DNA of 64,000 bases, taken from Selaginella tamariscina (Eukaryota > Streptophyta > Lycopodiopsida > Selaginellales > Selaginellaceae). This document shows, one piece after another, positions 22,799 to 33,373 of this stretch (position 1 is the first letter of the stretch; the number at the start of each line of letters is the position of its first letter). A program made the position numbers and the translations under genes. Under the pieces are notes generated by a model. That model was not told where the DNA came from and made no database searches. It was given only the letters and a program-made list of their open reading frames with translations. The DNA lies in contig PUQB01000025.1 of the NCBI GenBank assembly GCA_003024785.1, positions 930,001 to 994,000 on the forward strand. The letters are read 5' to 3'.

Positions 22799-23195
22799 TT
22801 GGGAAACAACATAAATCACAAAATACATACACAAACATCACAAAATACATTCAATATTTACGAATGCATACTTCCTGGAGTGCTCGGTCTTCTCGCAACT
22901 TAATCACGAGGCTCGAAGAGATGATTGGTGCCCAGATCCCAGTTAAGAAAAACTACTGTATAGACCACATTCTCGCTTCCTTCTTGTCTGCTGTTTGAAT
23001 TCCAGCAGTACCGACAGAAACGGCCGCACCAAGTGCACCAAAATGCACATTTTAGTTAAGATATCAGAAATCGCGATGTGAAGCTAGAGCGCCAAGATCG
23101 AAATTCAGAAAATCCCACTAATCAATCACAGGAAATTAGATTCAGAAACAGAAAGTCGTACTTCTTCGAGCTGATCTGAGCCTTCAAGCGCGCAT

Positions 23196-23250
23196 ATTTA
23201 ACCCTAACCCTAACCCTAAGATAAACAGTCTGATTTAATAGTATAAATAT
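23196..23250 (-). promoter_or_regulatory. telo-box promoter for a minus-strand transcript (snoRNA cluster?)
   Basis: On the minus strand a TATA-like TATTTATAC (23242-23250) is followed by TTAGGGTTAGGGTTAGGG (23196-23219 region). Telo-box motifs are common in plant promoters of snoRNA clusters and ribosomal protein genes. The transcript would run toward the two C/D-box candidates about 400 nt downstream. Alternatively this is a short interstitial telomeric repeat with the 6-bp unit CCCTAA. Confidence 0.4.
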
Positions 23251-23429
23251 TATATGTAGAAATATAAAAAATCCATCGTTAACACATTTTCATTAAATAA
23301 CATTTAAAATGTAAAGAGAGATGTCAGTGTTAATCGTTAAACATACCCGCATTAACATTTAGCATTACTGAATGTACGAAACGTGGCATTACTTACCGTA
23401 TCATCTTCATCAGCTATTATAGGAGAGCT

Positions 23430-23867
23430 AGTGAAAACTTATTTTCTTTGTCGTATATAACACCAACGTTACTTTCAATAGAGATGGTAATTGCTTGAGA
23501 AAAAACTTGCCTTGTAAAATCGATAATTACATTATAAATACTTATTTTCACTCTTACAAGAATATCCTTTAATAGACCAAAGTATTTTTTATATATTTGT
23601 TTCCCTTTGTAAATGATATAACTAATATTTCATTCTATATTTCCTTTAACTTTATCGAACCACCCAATTCATGAACTAATGCAACTGCATCGTTACTGGT
23701 TTCATTTGGATTTTTTCAATTTCACATTTTTCTAAAAATTATCATGGTTTTCAACATTTATAAATAATTAATTTTCTTAAATTTATTTTTTTTTAAGGTT
23801 TATTCCACCACCTAGACATGTTATGTACTACAAGCTTTTGCAACTTCCCTTATGTTATTTTTAGATT
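23430..23867. repeat. dispersed repeat R2, copy 2
   Basis: Similar to 16490-16985 with many substitutions and small indels. It lies directly before the second R1 copy. Confidence 0.65.
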
Positions 23868-23916
23868 AGAATAAGAAATATTAGACTTGTTTTAGATATC
23901 AGCTTAAACTAAAATC

Positions 23917-24065
23917 TTATTATGTACTTGTAATTAATTTTATTTCATTTAACGTACTTCACATTTAAATGATTAAAGTGTACAAGCACTAATCAAAAAA
24001 GCAAAAATGTCCATTTGCTAATATAAATTGCAGAATATAGTTTTGAAAAAAACATTAAATTAAAC
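23917..24065. repeat. dispersed repeat R1, copy 2
   Basis: Similar to 15880-16010. In this location R2 precedes R1, the opposite order to copy 1. Confidence 0.7.
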
Positions 24066-24580
24066 AGCATTTTTTGTTATTGCTTAAATATCCATATACA
24101 AATGTTTTAAAAAAGAATATATAACATTAAAACATTCATGCATAATATTCAATATTTCAATATATAACTCATTAGTTATATATAAATTAGAGTTCTTACT
24201 ATAATGATGTATTTTGTTATTATTTAAACTTTTTTATAATTTTATATTAATAATAAAAATTCTTGATCGAATCTAATTATAAGTTCACGCTTAAGTGAAT
24301 AGAATAATAATAAGATATTAACTGATCACAGTTTGTTAAGCCTACGTCACCAAGTACAATCCGTGACGACACGCGTCAAGAAGATAACTTATAGTATGTA
24401 TATACTTAGAAGGTACTATAACTGCCGACTTTGCATGTATATGCTGCACATTACAATAAGGGAGAGAGCAAGAAAATCATAACATTTGCATACATATACG
24501 GCCAGTACCTGCGAATATTACACATACCAAACGTGTATGAAGATACGTGTTATTGAAAACAAAAAAACAGAGTACACAAA

Positions 24581-24898
24581 TTACTTGGAATCCGCCTTGG
24601 AGTTTTCCTTTACTTGGTCAGCAGCCCCTTTAGCAGCATCCTTAGCTTCACCTACATGATCAGAGACAGAATTGCCCGCATCTTTCATTGAATCCACAGC
24701 CCCCTTTGCAGAATCCGGCATGGCACCGGTCGGCCCTTTGCTCTCTCCTGTAGCCTGCTCCTTCCCTTCACTGGCAGTCATATCTTGGATTAAGAAATTG
24801 TCCTCCACATTGGGAGCCATACCAGCTGTCGCCCCAATTGTTACTGGGAACTTCTGATTGGCCTCCTCGCGCTTTGCTATGCTTCCTCCCTCATCCAT
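24581..24898 (-). CDS. small LEA-like (late embryogenesis abundant) protein
   Basis: The preferred product is 105 aa, starting MDEGGSIAKREEANQKF and ending VKENSKADSK. It is very hydrophilic, rich in Ala, Lys, Asp, Glu, Gly and Ser and has no Cys or Trp. The C-terminal half carries amphipathic repeats (SAKGAVDSMKDAGNSV, GEAKDAAKGAADQVKEN) like group 3/LEA_4 proteins, which protect membranes and proteins during drying. The frame is open 28 codons further upstream, but a TATA box (24933-24939) and an ABRE (25003-25010) lie in or next to that extension, so I place the start at 24898. ABRE plus TATA suggests induction by ABA, drought or seed/spore maturation. The call rests on composition and repeats, not on a strict motif. 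Confidence 0.65.
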   Translation of the reverse strand: MDEGGSIAKREEANQKFPVTIGATAGMAPNVEDNFLIQDMTASEGKEQATGESKGPTGAMPDSAKGAVDSMKDAGNSVSDHVGEAKDAAKGAADQVKENSKADSK

Positions 24899-24932
24899 AC
24901 TGTCTGTCCTCTGTATGGAAACCTCGGTTTTT

Positions 24933-24939
24933 CTTATAA
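24933..24939 (-). promoter_or_regulatory. TATA box of the LEA-like gene
   Basis: Minus-strand TTATAAG, about 35 nt upstream of the chosen start codon. It would put transcription start close to that ATG and excludes the upstream in-frame ATG at 24982. Confidence 0.5.
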
Positions 24940-25002
24940 CGCACTCTTGGAAGAATGAAATGGCGCCAAGTGGCACTGCCACGCGCGGAGTTTTTCTGCC
25001 GA

Positions 25003-25010
25003 CACGTGGC
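25003..25010 (-). promoter_or_regulatory. G-box/ABRE of the LEA-like gene
   Basis: CACGTGGC, the classic ABA-response element core bound by bZIP factors, about 65 bp upstream of the TATA box. Further ACGCG/CGCGC-rich sequence lies next to it. Confidence 0.55.
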
Positions 25011-25783
25011 GGGATAGCGTCCCTGGATTGTGGTTTTCAGGTGGTTGATACAACGTGTGACAGGTATGCGTATAATAAAGGGAATATATATTTTAATTTA
25101 TAATATGTTATTTAAGAAATTATACTATAAACAACGTGGAACAGTTGAGTTTGATCACGTAAATACATGTATAAGCAAGCAGTCCGGAGTAGGTTACCCT
25201 AAAGAAGATTAAATATTCTAAATATACTTATTAATTATTATAGTAAATATATTTATATTATTAATGTACTTATGAATGCAATATTATTAATTATTATACT
25301 TATTAATTATTATTATTTCAAGAATATACTTATATCTTTACGATATCTTTAGGGTTTCTTTAGGGTTATACGTATAAACGATATTCTCAATTAATTTAAA
25401 ACTATATAATTATACATCGTTACGACCCTATCGTAATTGTTTCGATAATTTATTGTCATAAAACTCTCTTGTACTGTGAATAGTGTTATATACTTATATA
25501 TATAATATAAACTTTCTTTCATTAAATTCGATGTAAATTTAAAATTAACATTAACCTAAATTTTAAAAGTTCAAAATTTGAATCTTTCTATATAATCTAA
25601 GACATTGAAAATGAAACTCTTTATACCCGTCCGATCATTATTTTAATATACATACATACACACATATATACATATACATATATATGCGTACACACACATA
25701 TATATTGATGTTTATAGTATGAAAAAGAAAAAACACTTGAACCAACTTTTCGGTCACGTTTACTGCCTTCATCTCTCTCACAC

Positions 25784-25855
25784 ACACGTGCACGCGCTGT
25801 CACAAGAACACGTGCACGCACTGTCACGCAAACACGTACACGCATTGTCACACAC
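25784..25855. repeat. minisatellite, three 24-bp units
   Basis: Three head-to-tail units of the type ACACGTGCACGCGCTGTCAC plus 4 bp, each with an ACGTRCACGC core, next to CA and TA microsatellites at 25660-25700. Confidence 0.7.
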
Positions 25856-25968
25856 ACACAGTTAAAATAGGCATTGCTCGGTCAAACCGCTTTCAGTGTG
25901 GAGTCCATCACCTGGATACAACCATCCCCTTCCATGAGAAGCATCTACACAGACAGTTCAAATACGGC

Positions 25969-26012
25969 ATTTTCCGTGTCCGTACATACATACATATACG
26001 GACACGGAAAAT
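25969..26012. repeat. perfect 16-bp inverted repeat
   Basis: Arms ATTTTCCGTGTCCGTA (25969-25984) and its exact reverse complement (25997-26012) are separated by 12 bp (CATACATACATA). It lies between the LEA-like and PP2C genes. No gene is seen around it. Confidence 0.8.
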
Positions 26013-26247
26013 CAGTGTACACAAATATCATACCAATGACCACAAAAATATAAACAACAATTTACTTGTCAAAACAACAGGAGATACCTAGATTATATTC
26101 ACAAAGACCCACTATATAATATTTATATGATACATATGAACTGCTTAAGACACAAGAACTTGCGTACTTCCATAGGGCCACCTGGCAGGAGGACCGTTCA
26201 AATCTCTTATTGGCGCCGAAGTTCCGCTGACACGCTATTAGTAGCTC

Positions 26248-26253
26248 CACGTG
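26248..26253 (+). promoter_or_regulatory. G-box in the PP2C promoter
   Basis: CACGTG lies about 130 bp upstream of the TATA box. G-boxes bind bZIP/bHLH factors. Confidence 0.35.
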
Positions 26254-26377
26254 TACCAATCAAAACTTGCCATTGCGTTTTCACTGGTCAAAGCTGCCCG
26301 TTGTTCGCCACGCGGCGCGTTTCCGTTGGCCTTGGCGCTTGCCCCGTCTGTGGCCGTAATGTTCATGTCAACAACAG

Positions 26378-26384
26378 TATATAA
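26378..26384 (+). promoter_or_regulatory. TATA box of the PP2C gene
   Basis: TATATAA about 256 bp upstream of the ATG, leaving a 5' UTR of roughly 230 nt. The surrounding sequence is otherwise GC-richer than the region. Confidence 0.5.
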
Positions 26385-26639
26385 TCCTCCTTAACGGGAC
26401 CATTTCTTCATTGGTGCGATAGGGTTAGGTCAGGGCAGAGAAGGCGCATTTTGATAGCATTAGAATAGCAAGAAATCGCAGAAAGCAAGAATTGAAAATC
26501 CTCTGAGCGCCGAGAGAAATCGCATAAAACAAGTACAGAACTGTGAAGCGCCGAGCAGAATAGAAAGAAATCGCAAGGTGTAGCACCGAGAATCCTGTAA
26601 GCGCGAAGCATATAGGGTAAATCTGTGAGGAGACACTCA

Positions 26640-27877
26640 ATGTCTGCAGAAACAGCACCTGGAAGGAATTTCTTGGATCGCTGGGCGCAGGCTTTGCCCG
26701 CAATGCGGCTGAAGTCCTCGCCATTGAAGACGCAGACGCTTTCCGACGCATTTGTGAGGTGCTGCACTTGTAAAGACTCGGACTTCTGGCCGTCGTGCTC
26801 TTGCACACTTGCGACTACTCCACAACGGGCGACACCCAGAAGCCCCTTGTGGAGCTCAAGACAGACACCAACATCTTGGATTTGGATAGTAGCCCATCAA
26901 AGTGCAGATCTTCCTCTTTCAGATTGGTGAGAGCACAAAGCAAAGCTTTGGATTTGGAGAGCAGCCCATCAAAGCGCACTCCAACAAGAACACAGAGTAA
27001 CAGTTCGGTGAGTCCATCGGGCAGGTCTCGGGCTTTGATACGTGGCAAGTCCGGTAAGAGGAGTTATTCACCGGACAGTTTTGTAGAAACGAAGGAGAAC
27101 AGAGAGGTGGATCAGCAAGAACAGTTAATACAAGACGCTACGGTGGTTTCCCCGTTCAAGAGGAAGAGACCCCCAAAGTTGCAAATTCCCACTTGCTCCG
27201 ACTCTTCTAGTAGTCATCACAACAAGAATGATGATAAGGATATCCCCATGGAACTGTTTGTTGAAGGGAAATCGTATGGTATGTACAGCAGAAAAGGCCA
27301 GAGAGATGTCCTGGAGGATACTTACCAAGCAGTACCTGATATCGATGGGAACACTCAACAGGTAACTTGTGTGAAGTAATATGCTGCATGTTCATGTTTA
27401 TAATGTGTGCTGTGTGCTGTTATGCAGGCGTTTTTTGGAATATTTGATGGACATGGTGGTCGAGTAGCTGCAGAATTCGCAGCTGATAACTTGTTTTGCA
27501 ATATTCGTGAAGCTTTGAGCAATGGAGAGCACGATCTAGAAGCCGCTGTCAAGCTCGGGTATCTTGCAACCGACGCGAGATTTCTTCAAAAGGTATATGA
27601 ACGTTCATTTATACACATACATATACACTTTCTGCCAGAAATACACACATATTGTACATACACTACTGGTTTTCTTATATTTGTTTTTGTGATATAACAG
27701 CAAGTTTCTAGCGGAGCTAGTTGCGTGACGGCGTTTCTCAGAGAGGATTCCATGGTGGTAGCAAATGCTGGTGATTGCCGTGCAGTCATGAGTAGAAATG
27801 GTACGGCAATCGCACTTACTGAGGACCACAGGCTCGCCCGTGAGGATGAAAGACGGAGAGTTGAAAACTTGGTAAGT

Positions 27878-27929
<52 letters not shown>

Positions 27930-28424
27930 CTTAATGGAGAACTTATGTTTGTTCACGTAGGGAGCGTATGTGGACTGCTTTTCTGGCGTATGGAGATTAC
28001 AAGGAATACTAGCAGTATCTAGAGGAATTGGAGATATTCATCTGAAGGAATGGGTTTCAGCAGAGCCTGAAATCCATAGACTGACCATCGATTCAGGCAG
28101 TGAGTTCCTGTTACTGGCTTCAGATGGTCTCTGGGACGTGGTAAGTTGTTCATATATATACACTTACTAACACGCACGAACACAATGCATGTGATACGAT
28201 ACATACATCTATATGTATGCTTATGATGTTATTATATACAGGTATCCAACCAGGAAGCGGTTGATTGTGTGGGGGCGGAGGTAAAGTGGACGGGGAAAAA
28301 CATGGGGGGTTTAGCAGCTGCATGCAAGAAGGTGACGCAGCTTGCCGCTAGCAGAGGGTCACAGGACGACATTAGCGTCATGCTGGTGAACCTAAGACAT
28401 TTTTGTAAGTCTGATAATCACTAG
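26640..28424 (+). CDS. protein phosphatase 2C, clade B (AP2C-like), six exons, 444 aa
   Basis: Exons at 26640-26753, 26840-27361, 27428-27592, 27701-27871, 27961-28140 and 28242-28424; all introns are GT-AG and all join in frame. The product has the PP2C metal-binding and catalytic motifs: [17 protein letters not shown] (214-223), [17 protein letters not shown] (341-349), LASDGLWDV (376-384) and SQDDISVML near the C-terminus. PP2Cs are Mg2+/Mn2+-dependent Ser/Thr phosphatases. [16 protein letters not shown] and [20 protein letters not shown] resemble the plant AP2C group, which dephosphorylates stress MAP kinases. Consistent with this, a kinase-interaction motif [11 protein letters not shown] lies at residues 145-155 upstream of the catalytic domain. 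The N-terminus is Ser/Lys-rich and probably disordered. The first intron (86 nt, GTGAGG donor) is inferred from frame continuity. Confidence 0.9.
27879..27928. repeat. (GT)n(GA)n microsatellite in PP2C intron 4
   Basis: A run of GT dinucleotides followed by GA dinucleotides within the fourth intron, close to the donor site. It is one of many CA/GA microsatellites in introns of this window. Confidence 0.9.
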
Positions 28425-28654
28425 AATTTTGACATATTCTTTTATTTTTTAAAACTTTTTGTGATGTGAAATACCACATGAATTGGAATTTGTACATACT
28501 TCTCCTGATAGTTTGAAGTGTATATATAGAATTCTGATATTATATGAATATTTGTTTATAGTGGACATTTACTTGTTTGATATTTTCAGTTTGAGGAACA
28601 GTTTTGGAAATTAATTAATTATATAGTTTTATTTAATTATTTATATACTAGAAG

Positions 28655-28859
28655 TGAAAGAGCAGATATATTAAATGAAAATCTGATATCTTAGTTTACA
28701 AAAAACCCTGCTTATATACAGGAGGTCTCCTGCCACGTGGCACACATGCGACACGTGGCGCTGACACATGGGGCCAGATCACCACCCATGTGTCCCTACG
28801 CATGTGCGTATATACACATGCGTATATATGGTACGTTACCTAATATACAGTATCTTACA
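28655..28859 (-). repeat. 3' LTR of family C element
   Basis: 205 bp, TG...CA ends. It contains CACGTGG G-box/ABRE cores at about 28734 and 28752, and a TATA-like CTTATATACA. It differs from the other LTR by small indels at the ATATCTTAG and GGAGGTCTCC positions. Confidence 0.9.
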
Positions 28860-31800
28860 CTATCCTCCCCTCTGCGGCTGTGTAGATGGTGATGGATCTG
28901 ATGGTCCTGGATCCGTGTGAGCTGGGCCATCTAAGGTATGACCAAATGTACTCAACGAGTCTCGAACGACAAACCGTTTCATTCGAACCACGTGAACTAT
29001 CTCAACCTCATGAGATCCCACCAACTTTACTTGATATACCTGAGGACCAACCTTTCGGAGTACTCGGTAGGGACCAAGCCACTTGTGTAATAAACCAGTT
29101 GCAAGCCCAGGTGCAGTCAGCTTGGGAAAACGTACCAGGACTAAGTCACCGTCAGCAAAATCTGGTGGAATTTGATGTCGTGTATTGTAAGAAGATTGCT
29201 GCCGCATTTGAGCTCGACCAAGATGTTCAGCAGACTCTGCACGTAGAAGAGGCAAAACAGCATCCAAATGTCGAGCCCACATCTTTGCATCCTCGGCACG
29301 TGGCAGATTCGATGATAACCCCAATTCACTAGGCAACTTAGGATCATATCCATACAATGCCTTGAATGGAGAGATACCAATCGAACTCTGAATGCCTGTT
29401 ACATAAGCAAATCTCAAACATCGCAAATACCAATCCCAGTCCGTGTGATTGAAGTTCACATACTTCGAGATCATACCCTTGAAGGTCCGATTCAATCGCT
29501 CCACCAAACCATCAGTTTGTGGATGATACGGAGAGGCAAATGAATTTTTACCCCTAACCTCTCACACAACACTCGGAATACCTCTGCAATGAAAGCGGGG
29601 CCATTGTCTGATAACATCCGCTCTGGACAAGAATGCTGCAAAACCACATTATCGAACAGAAACAAAGCTGTTGACATGGCAGTTGCATCCGGAAGAGCAC
29701 CAACCTCCACCCATCGAGTTAAATAATCGATACAACAATGATGTACTGGTTACCTTGAGAAGAACGTGGAAAAGGTCCCATTAAATCCACTGCAATTAAC
29801 TCAAAAGGGCGAGAGACATTGATGGATTCCAACACCCCATGGCCCGAGTCGTAGAGGAATTCCGAGTTTGACAAGTGGGACAACTTTGAATATACCTGAT
29901 CACATCACCACGCATGCTGGCCAATAAAATGATCGGCAGCTTCTCCAACACTCGTTGGTGACCAAGATGACCTCCAACAATAGGTGAATCATGATATGCT
30001 CGAAGAAGGTGTGGAACATATGTAGAGGGTACAGCCAAACGCCATCTGTCCTCTGGATTTGTCCCAATAAAATACAATAAACCATCCTGAAGTCGAAACT
30101 GAGCATGATATTGTCGAAACCGAGGTTCGGAAGACGGAATTGCAAACGCATCGCGTAATTGCCTCGTCCATGGTTCATGTTTTTGAGCATCCTGCCACTG
30201 TTCCAAGGATGGTAAGTCGGCATCGAATACCTGAGGGGCTTGTATCAAACCGAATGCTGCAGCTACTGCATGAGCAGGCAAAGTGGAATCGGAGAGGGGT
30301 GCTCGAGAAAGTGCATCCGCATCCACCATTGTTCGCCCAGGCCTGTGCACCACCTTAAAGTTATATACCTGGAGACGTAATGCCCATCTGGCTACGCGAC
30401 CCACTAAATTCTTCCGTTTTAATAAGGAAGTGACAGCAGCATGATCACACTCCAAAAGTGTTTCACTCCCATGTAAGTAGGCATGAAGTCGTTCAAAACC
30501 CCAAACAGCAGCAAGGCATTCTTTTTCAGTAGTGGAATAATTCCGCTCAGCCGGCGTGAGTACTCGACTAATGTAAGCCACCGGGTGTCGAATTGAAGAA
30601 TCCACAGCATCAGTTTGCATCAATACACCACCAATACCAACATCTGAGGCATCTACTCGTAAAATGAACGGACGAGTAAAATCTGGGTATTGAAGCAATG
30701 GTGGAGTTGTCAGGAACTCTTTTAACTGGTCAAATGCCTGCTGACACCTGCGAGTCCACCTGAAAGATACCTGTGGCGAACTAACTCCCGAAGAGGGGCA
30801 GTTCGATCAGTGAGATGATCGATAATCGACCCAAGTACTGCACCGTGCCCAAGAAACGTGGACTTCCTGTACTGTACGGGACGAGGAACTCTCGAACAGC
30901 TCGCAACTTCATTGGATCCACCTGTAAACCCTCTCGAGATATACGGTAACCCAAGTAAGTGGTGTCGGTCGAACCAAACACACACTTTTCAAGTTTCAAC
31001 TTCAGGCCAACTTCTCGAAATCGATCAAGAACGCGCCGTACATCACGAATGTGATCCTCCCAAGAACCAGACCCATGAATGAGCACATCGTCGATAAAAT
31101 CGGCAGTGATATCAGGCATATCGGAAAGAAGCTCATCCATCATGCGTTGAAAGGTGGCAGGAGCTGAAGTCAATCCAAAAGGCATGACCAAAAACTCGTA
31201 AAGACCAAATGGTGTCCGGAAGGCCGTTTTTGGAATATCCTCCTCAGTCCATAGGAACCTGCCAATATCCTGATGCCAAATCCAACTTAGTAAACCATCG
31301 ACTCTGACCCAAACGATCTAATAGATCGGCAGAGTTCGGAAGTGGATAGACATCTTTGATGGTAACATCGTTAAGAGGTCGGTAATCCACACAAAATCGG
31401 AGAGATCCATCAGGCTTGGGAACCAAATGAGGTTCACATGCCCATGGACTCCGTGACGGACGACACACTCGTTTACCAATCATATCAGTAACAGCTGTTC
31501 GCATGGCTGATAACTCCTTTGGTGACCTGCGTCGAACCGGGACTTTGAAAGGCTTTGCATTGCCGGTGGGTATACAGTGTCGAGTCTTCACACGTGCACC
31601 TTGGGACAGATCAAATTTGAACAAACTTGCATACTGTTTCTTAAGTTGTTCGATGCAGTGTGCTCGACACTCAGGTGACGGATCCGGCATTTGAACCTGT
31701 TGAGATGAACACCACCCCAAGACCGGAATCAAAGGAGCTGTATGCGTGATACAAACAGCAACAAACTTCTCTGGACGTAAAGGAACAGACTGCAAAGACA

Positions 31801-32188
31801 CAGACTCCAAGCGTAATACAGGAGGAGAGAGTGAAAAATCACATGTACCTTTCGACTGCTTTAACCAATCACATCCCAGAATGATGTCAAAGACCTGGGA
31901 AGGGACAACCCTAAGAGACCCAGAGGGAAACTTACAGTTGGCACCCATAACTAGTGTCGAAGTGGTGTACTGTGATACTGCACGAGACTGCCCATTACCA
32001 TATAAAATGTGCAAGACCTTATCTGCTCGTCTCAAGGGTAATGAGCACCGATGCGCCAGAGAAGTAGTTATGGAAGACATACTAGATCCTGTATCCACAA
32101 GTACTGTGACTGAAACATCATTCACTCGTGCAGAAAATGTGAAAACTGGATGATTTGGTGGAACTTGCAACCCTTGATATGCATAGCG
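28860..32188 (-). pseudogene. family C pol: protease, reverse transcriptase, RNase H, integrase
   Basis: After the frameshift site the minus strand encodes a retropepsin (VTVLVDTGSSMSSI), reverse transcriptase (SLRFCVDYRPLNDVTIKDVY, LVMPFGLTSAPATFQRMMD, catalytic box FIDD in ADFIDDVLIH), RNase H (ILRVDASDVGIGGVL, DADALSRAP), the integrase zinc-binding region (GGHLGHQRVLEKL ... CPTCQ) and the integrase core (MLSDNGPAFIAEVF ... GLVERLNRTFKG region). It ends at 28860 without a chromodomain. The frame is interrupted by about six single-base losses (near 31246, 30824, 30768, 29845, 29725 and 29520), so no continuous protein is made from this sequence as given. The catalytic residues I can see are kept. 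Confidence 0.85.
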
Positions 32189-33321
32189 AAAAAACATGGA
32201 GGTGGAGTTTCCATCGCACGGGATCCCTCCGTCGCCCGTACGATTACTGGTTTTCCGCAACAGCATCGCAAGAGAGCGTCATCATCTGGAAGCTCATCAT
32301 CAGACATAATGGCCGCCACAGGTACACCATCCGGAACATATGGTCGCCAGCCTGGATGTGGTGGACGCCAATCAGGATACACATCGCATGCCCGCCAAGT
32401 ATGTCCAGGTGCCCAACAGGCCCAACAATGAACTTGATTGGGTTGACCTGCATTGTTCCGATTCCTCCTGTCACGAATCCGTGGATTTTGACCACCACGG
32501 GCAGGAACTGGAGCAGGTGCAGGACGATTTCGTGGAGGTGGTCCACGGGGTGGGCCCCGAGGTCGACCACGAAAGGCTTGTCGTGCGGGCACATATGCAG
32601 CAGCATCAACCTCCATTGGATCAGCACGCTGAACAAGAGGAGCAGGTAACCCAAGGGGAACACGGCCCTCACCAGGCACCAACTCAAAACGTTGAGCTAG
32701 TGCAAAAGCTTCCTCCAATGTGGTAGGACGAAGAGCCCGAACGAATCGAACAAGTTCGGGTCGCATAGTTGGCCATAACATACCGAGCTTAATAGGCTCA
32801 GGCATGTTAGGATATGCACGCCGAACTAAATCCCCGAACCTAATACTGAACCGCATAACAGACTCACCAGGATGTTGTCGTATCGCATGCAGTTGTTGGA
32901 AAGCATCATCTGAATCCTCAACTTTGCCAAACGTACGTTTGAGGCATTCCGTTAACCGATTACTATTGGCTTGAATCTCCGCAGCCAATCCATTATACCA
33001 CTTGAGCGCAGGGCCTTCCAAACATGTAGGGAATTCTCTGAGAGCACGGGCCTCATCCCAACCATGGTAACGAACAATGACTTGGAAATGATCAAACCAG
33101 TGGTATACATCATCTCCCGGATCACCACAAAAAGATCGGGGTCGAACCCTCGGATTTGTGGCCTGTGAAGAAGATGAAGGAGTACTAGAAGCAGATCCCC
33201 CGGCATGAGGCTCAGACGGGGAAGAGGAGGACGGACCCTCAACGAAGCGCTCCAACAACTTAGTTTGTGCATCAATAGCAGTAGCAATAATGCTAAAAGC
33301 CGTCTCCATGTTCATTGTCAT
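32122..33321 (-). CDS. family C gag, 399 aa
   Basis: Intact frame starting MTMNMETAFSIIATAIDAQ. The capsid-like retrotransposon gag core spans roughly residues 90-200 (VYHWFDHFQVIVRYHGWDEA, FPTCLEGPALKWYNGL, LEEAFALAQRFE). A basic Pro/Arg-rich stretch follows, then one zinc knuckle CWACWAPGHTWRAC with perfect CX2CX4HX4C spacing for RNA binding. The end of gag overlaps pol by 145 nt in the -1 frame. An upstream in-frame extension runs into the LTR, but the ATG at 33321 is the first in good context inside the element. Confidence 0.85.
   Translation of the reverse strand: MTMNMETAFSIIATAIDAQTKLLERFVEGPSSSSPSEPHAGGSASSTPSSSSQATNPRVRPRSFCGDPGDDVYHWFDHFQVIVRYHGWDEARALREFPTCLEGPALKWYNGLAAEIQANSNRLTECLKRTFGKVEDSDDAFQQLHAIRQHPGESVMRFSIRFGDLVRRAYPNMPEPIKLGMLWPTMRPELVRFVRALRPTTLEEAFALAQRFELVPGEGRVPLGLPAPLVQRADPMEVDAAAYVPARQAFRGRPRGPPRGPPPRNRPAPAPVPARGGQNPRIRDRRNRNNAGQPNQVHCWACWAPGHTWRACDVYPDWRPPHPGWRPYVPDGVPVAAIMSDDELPDDDALLRCCCGKPVIVRATEGSRAMETPPPCFFAMHIKGCKFHQIIQFSHFLHE
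32188..32194 (-). promoter_or_regulatory. -1 ribosomal frameshift heptamer (gag/pol)
   Basis: On the minus strand the heptamer T TTT TTC lies in the gag/pol overlap in exactly the phase needed (X XXY YYZ in the gag frame). Slipping back one base leads directly into the open pol frame (CGC TAT GCA...), 66 nt before the gag stop. This is the canonical retroviral-type -1 site. Confidence 0.65.
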
Positions 33322-33373
33322 GGAAAAAGAAAAAGAAAATGCGGAAGAAAGGAATACCCAACTTCTCCACCAA

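Noticed and set aside
22696-22998. 100-codon plus-strand frame
   Set aside because: Low-complexity, no domain, and it overlaps the minus-strand snoRNA candidates.
24672-24857. Plus-strand frame over the LEA-like gene
   Set aside because: Antisense shadow of the LEA-like frame; compositional artefact.
26127-26384. Plus-strand frame with CPVCGRN
   Set aside because: It ends at the PP2C TATA box, has a single Cys pair and no homology I recognise; it is promoter sequence.
26408-26806. Minus-strand frame of 132 codons over the PP2C 5' region
   Set aside because: It is antisense to PP2C exon 1 and its 5' UTR, with no domain.
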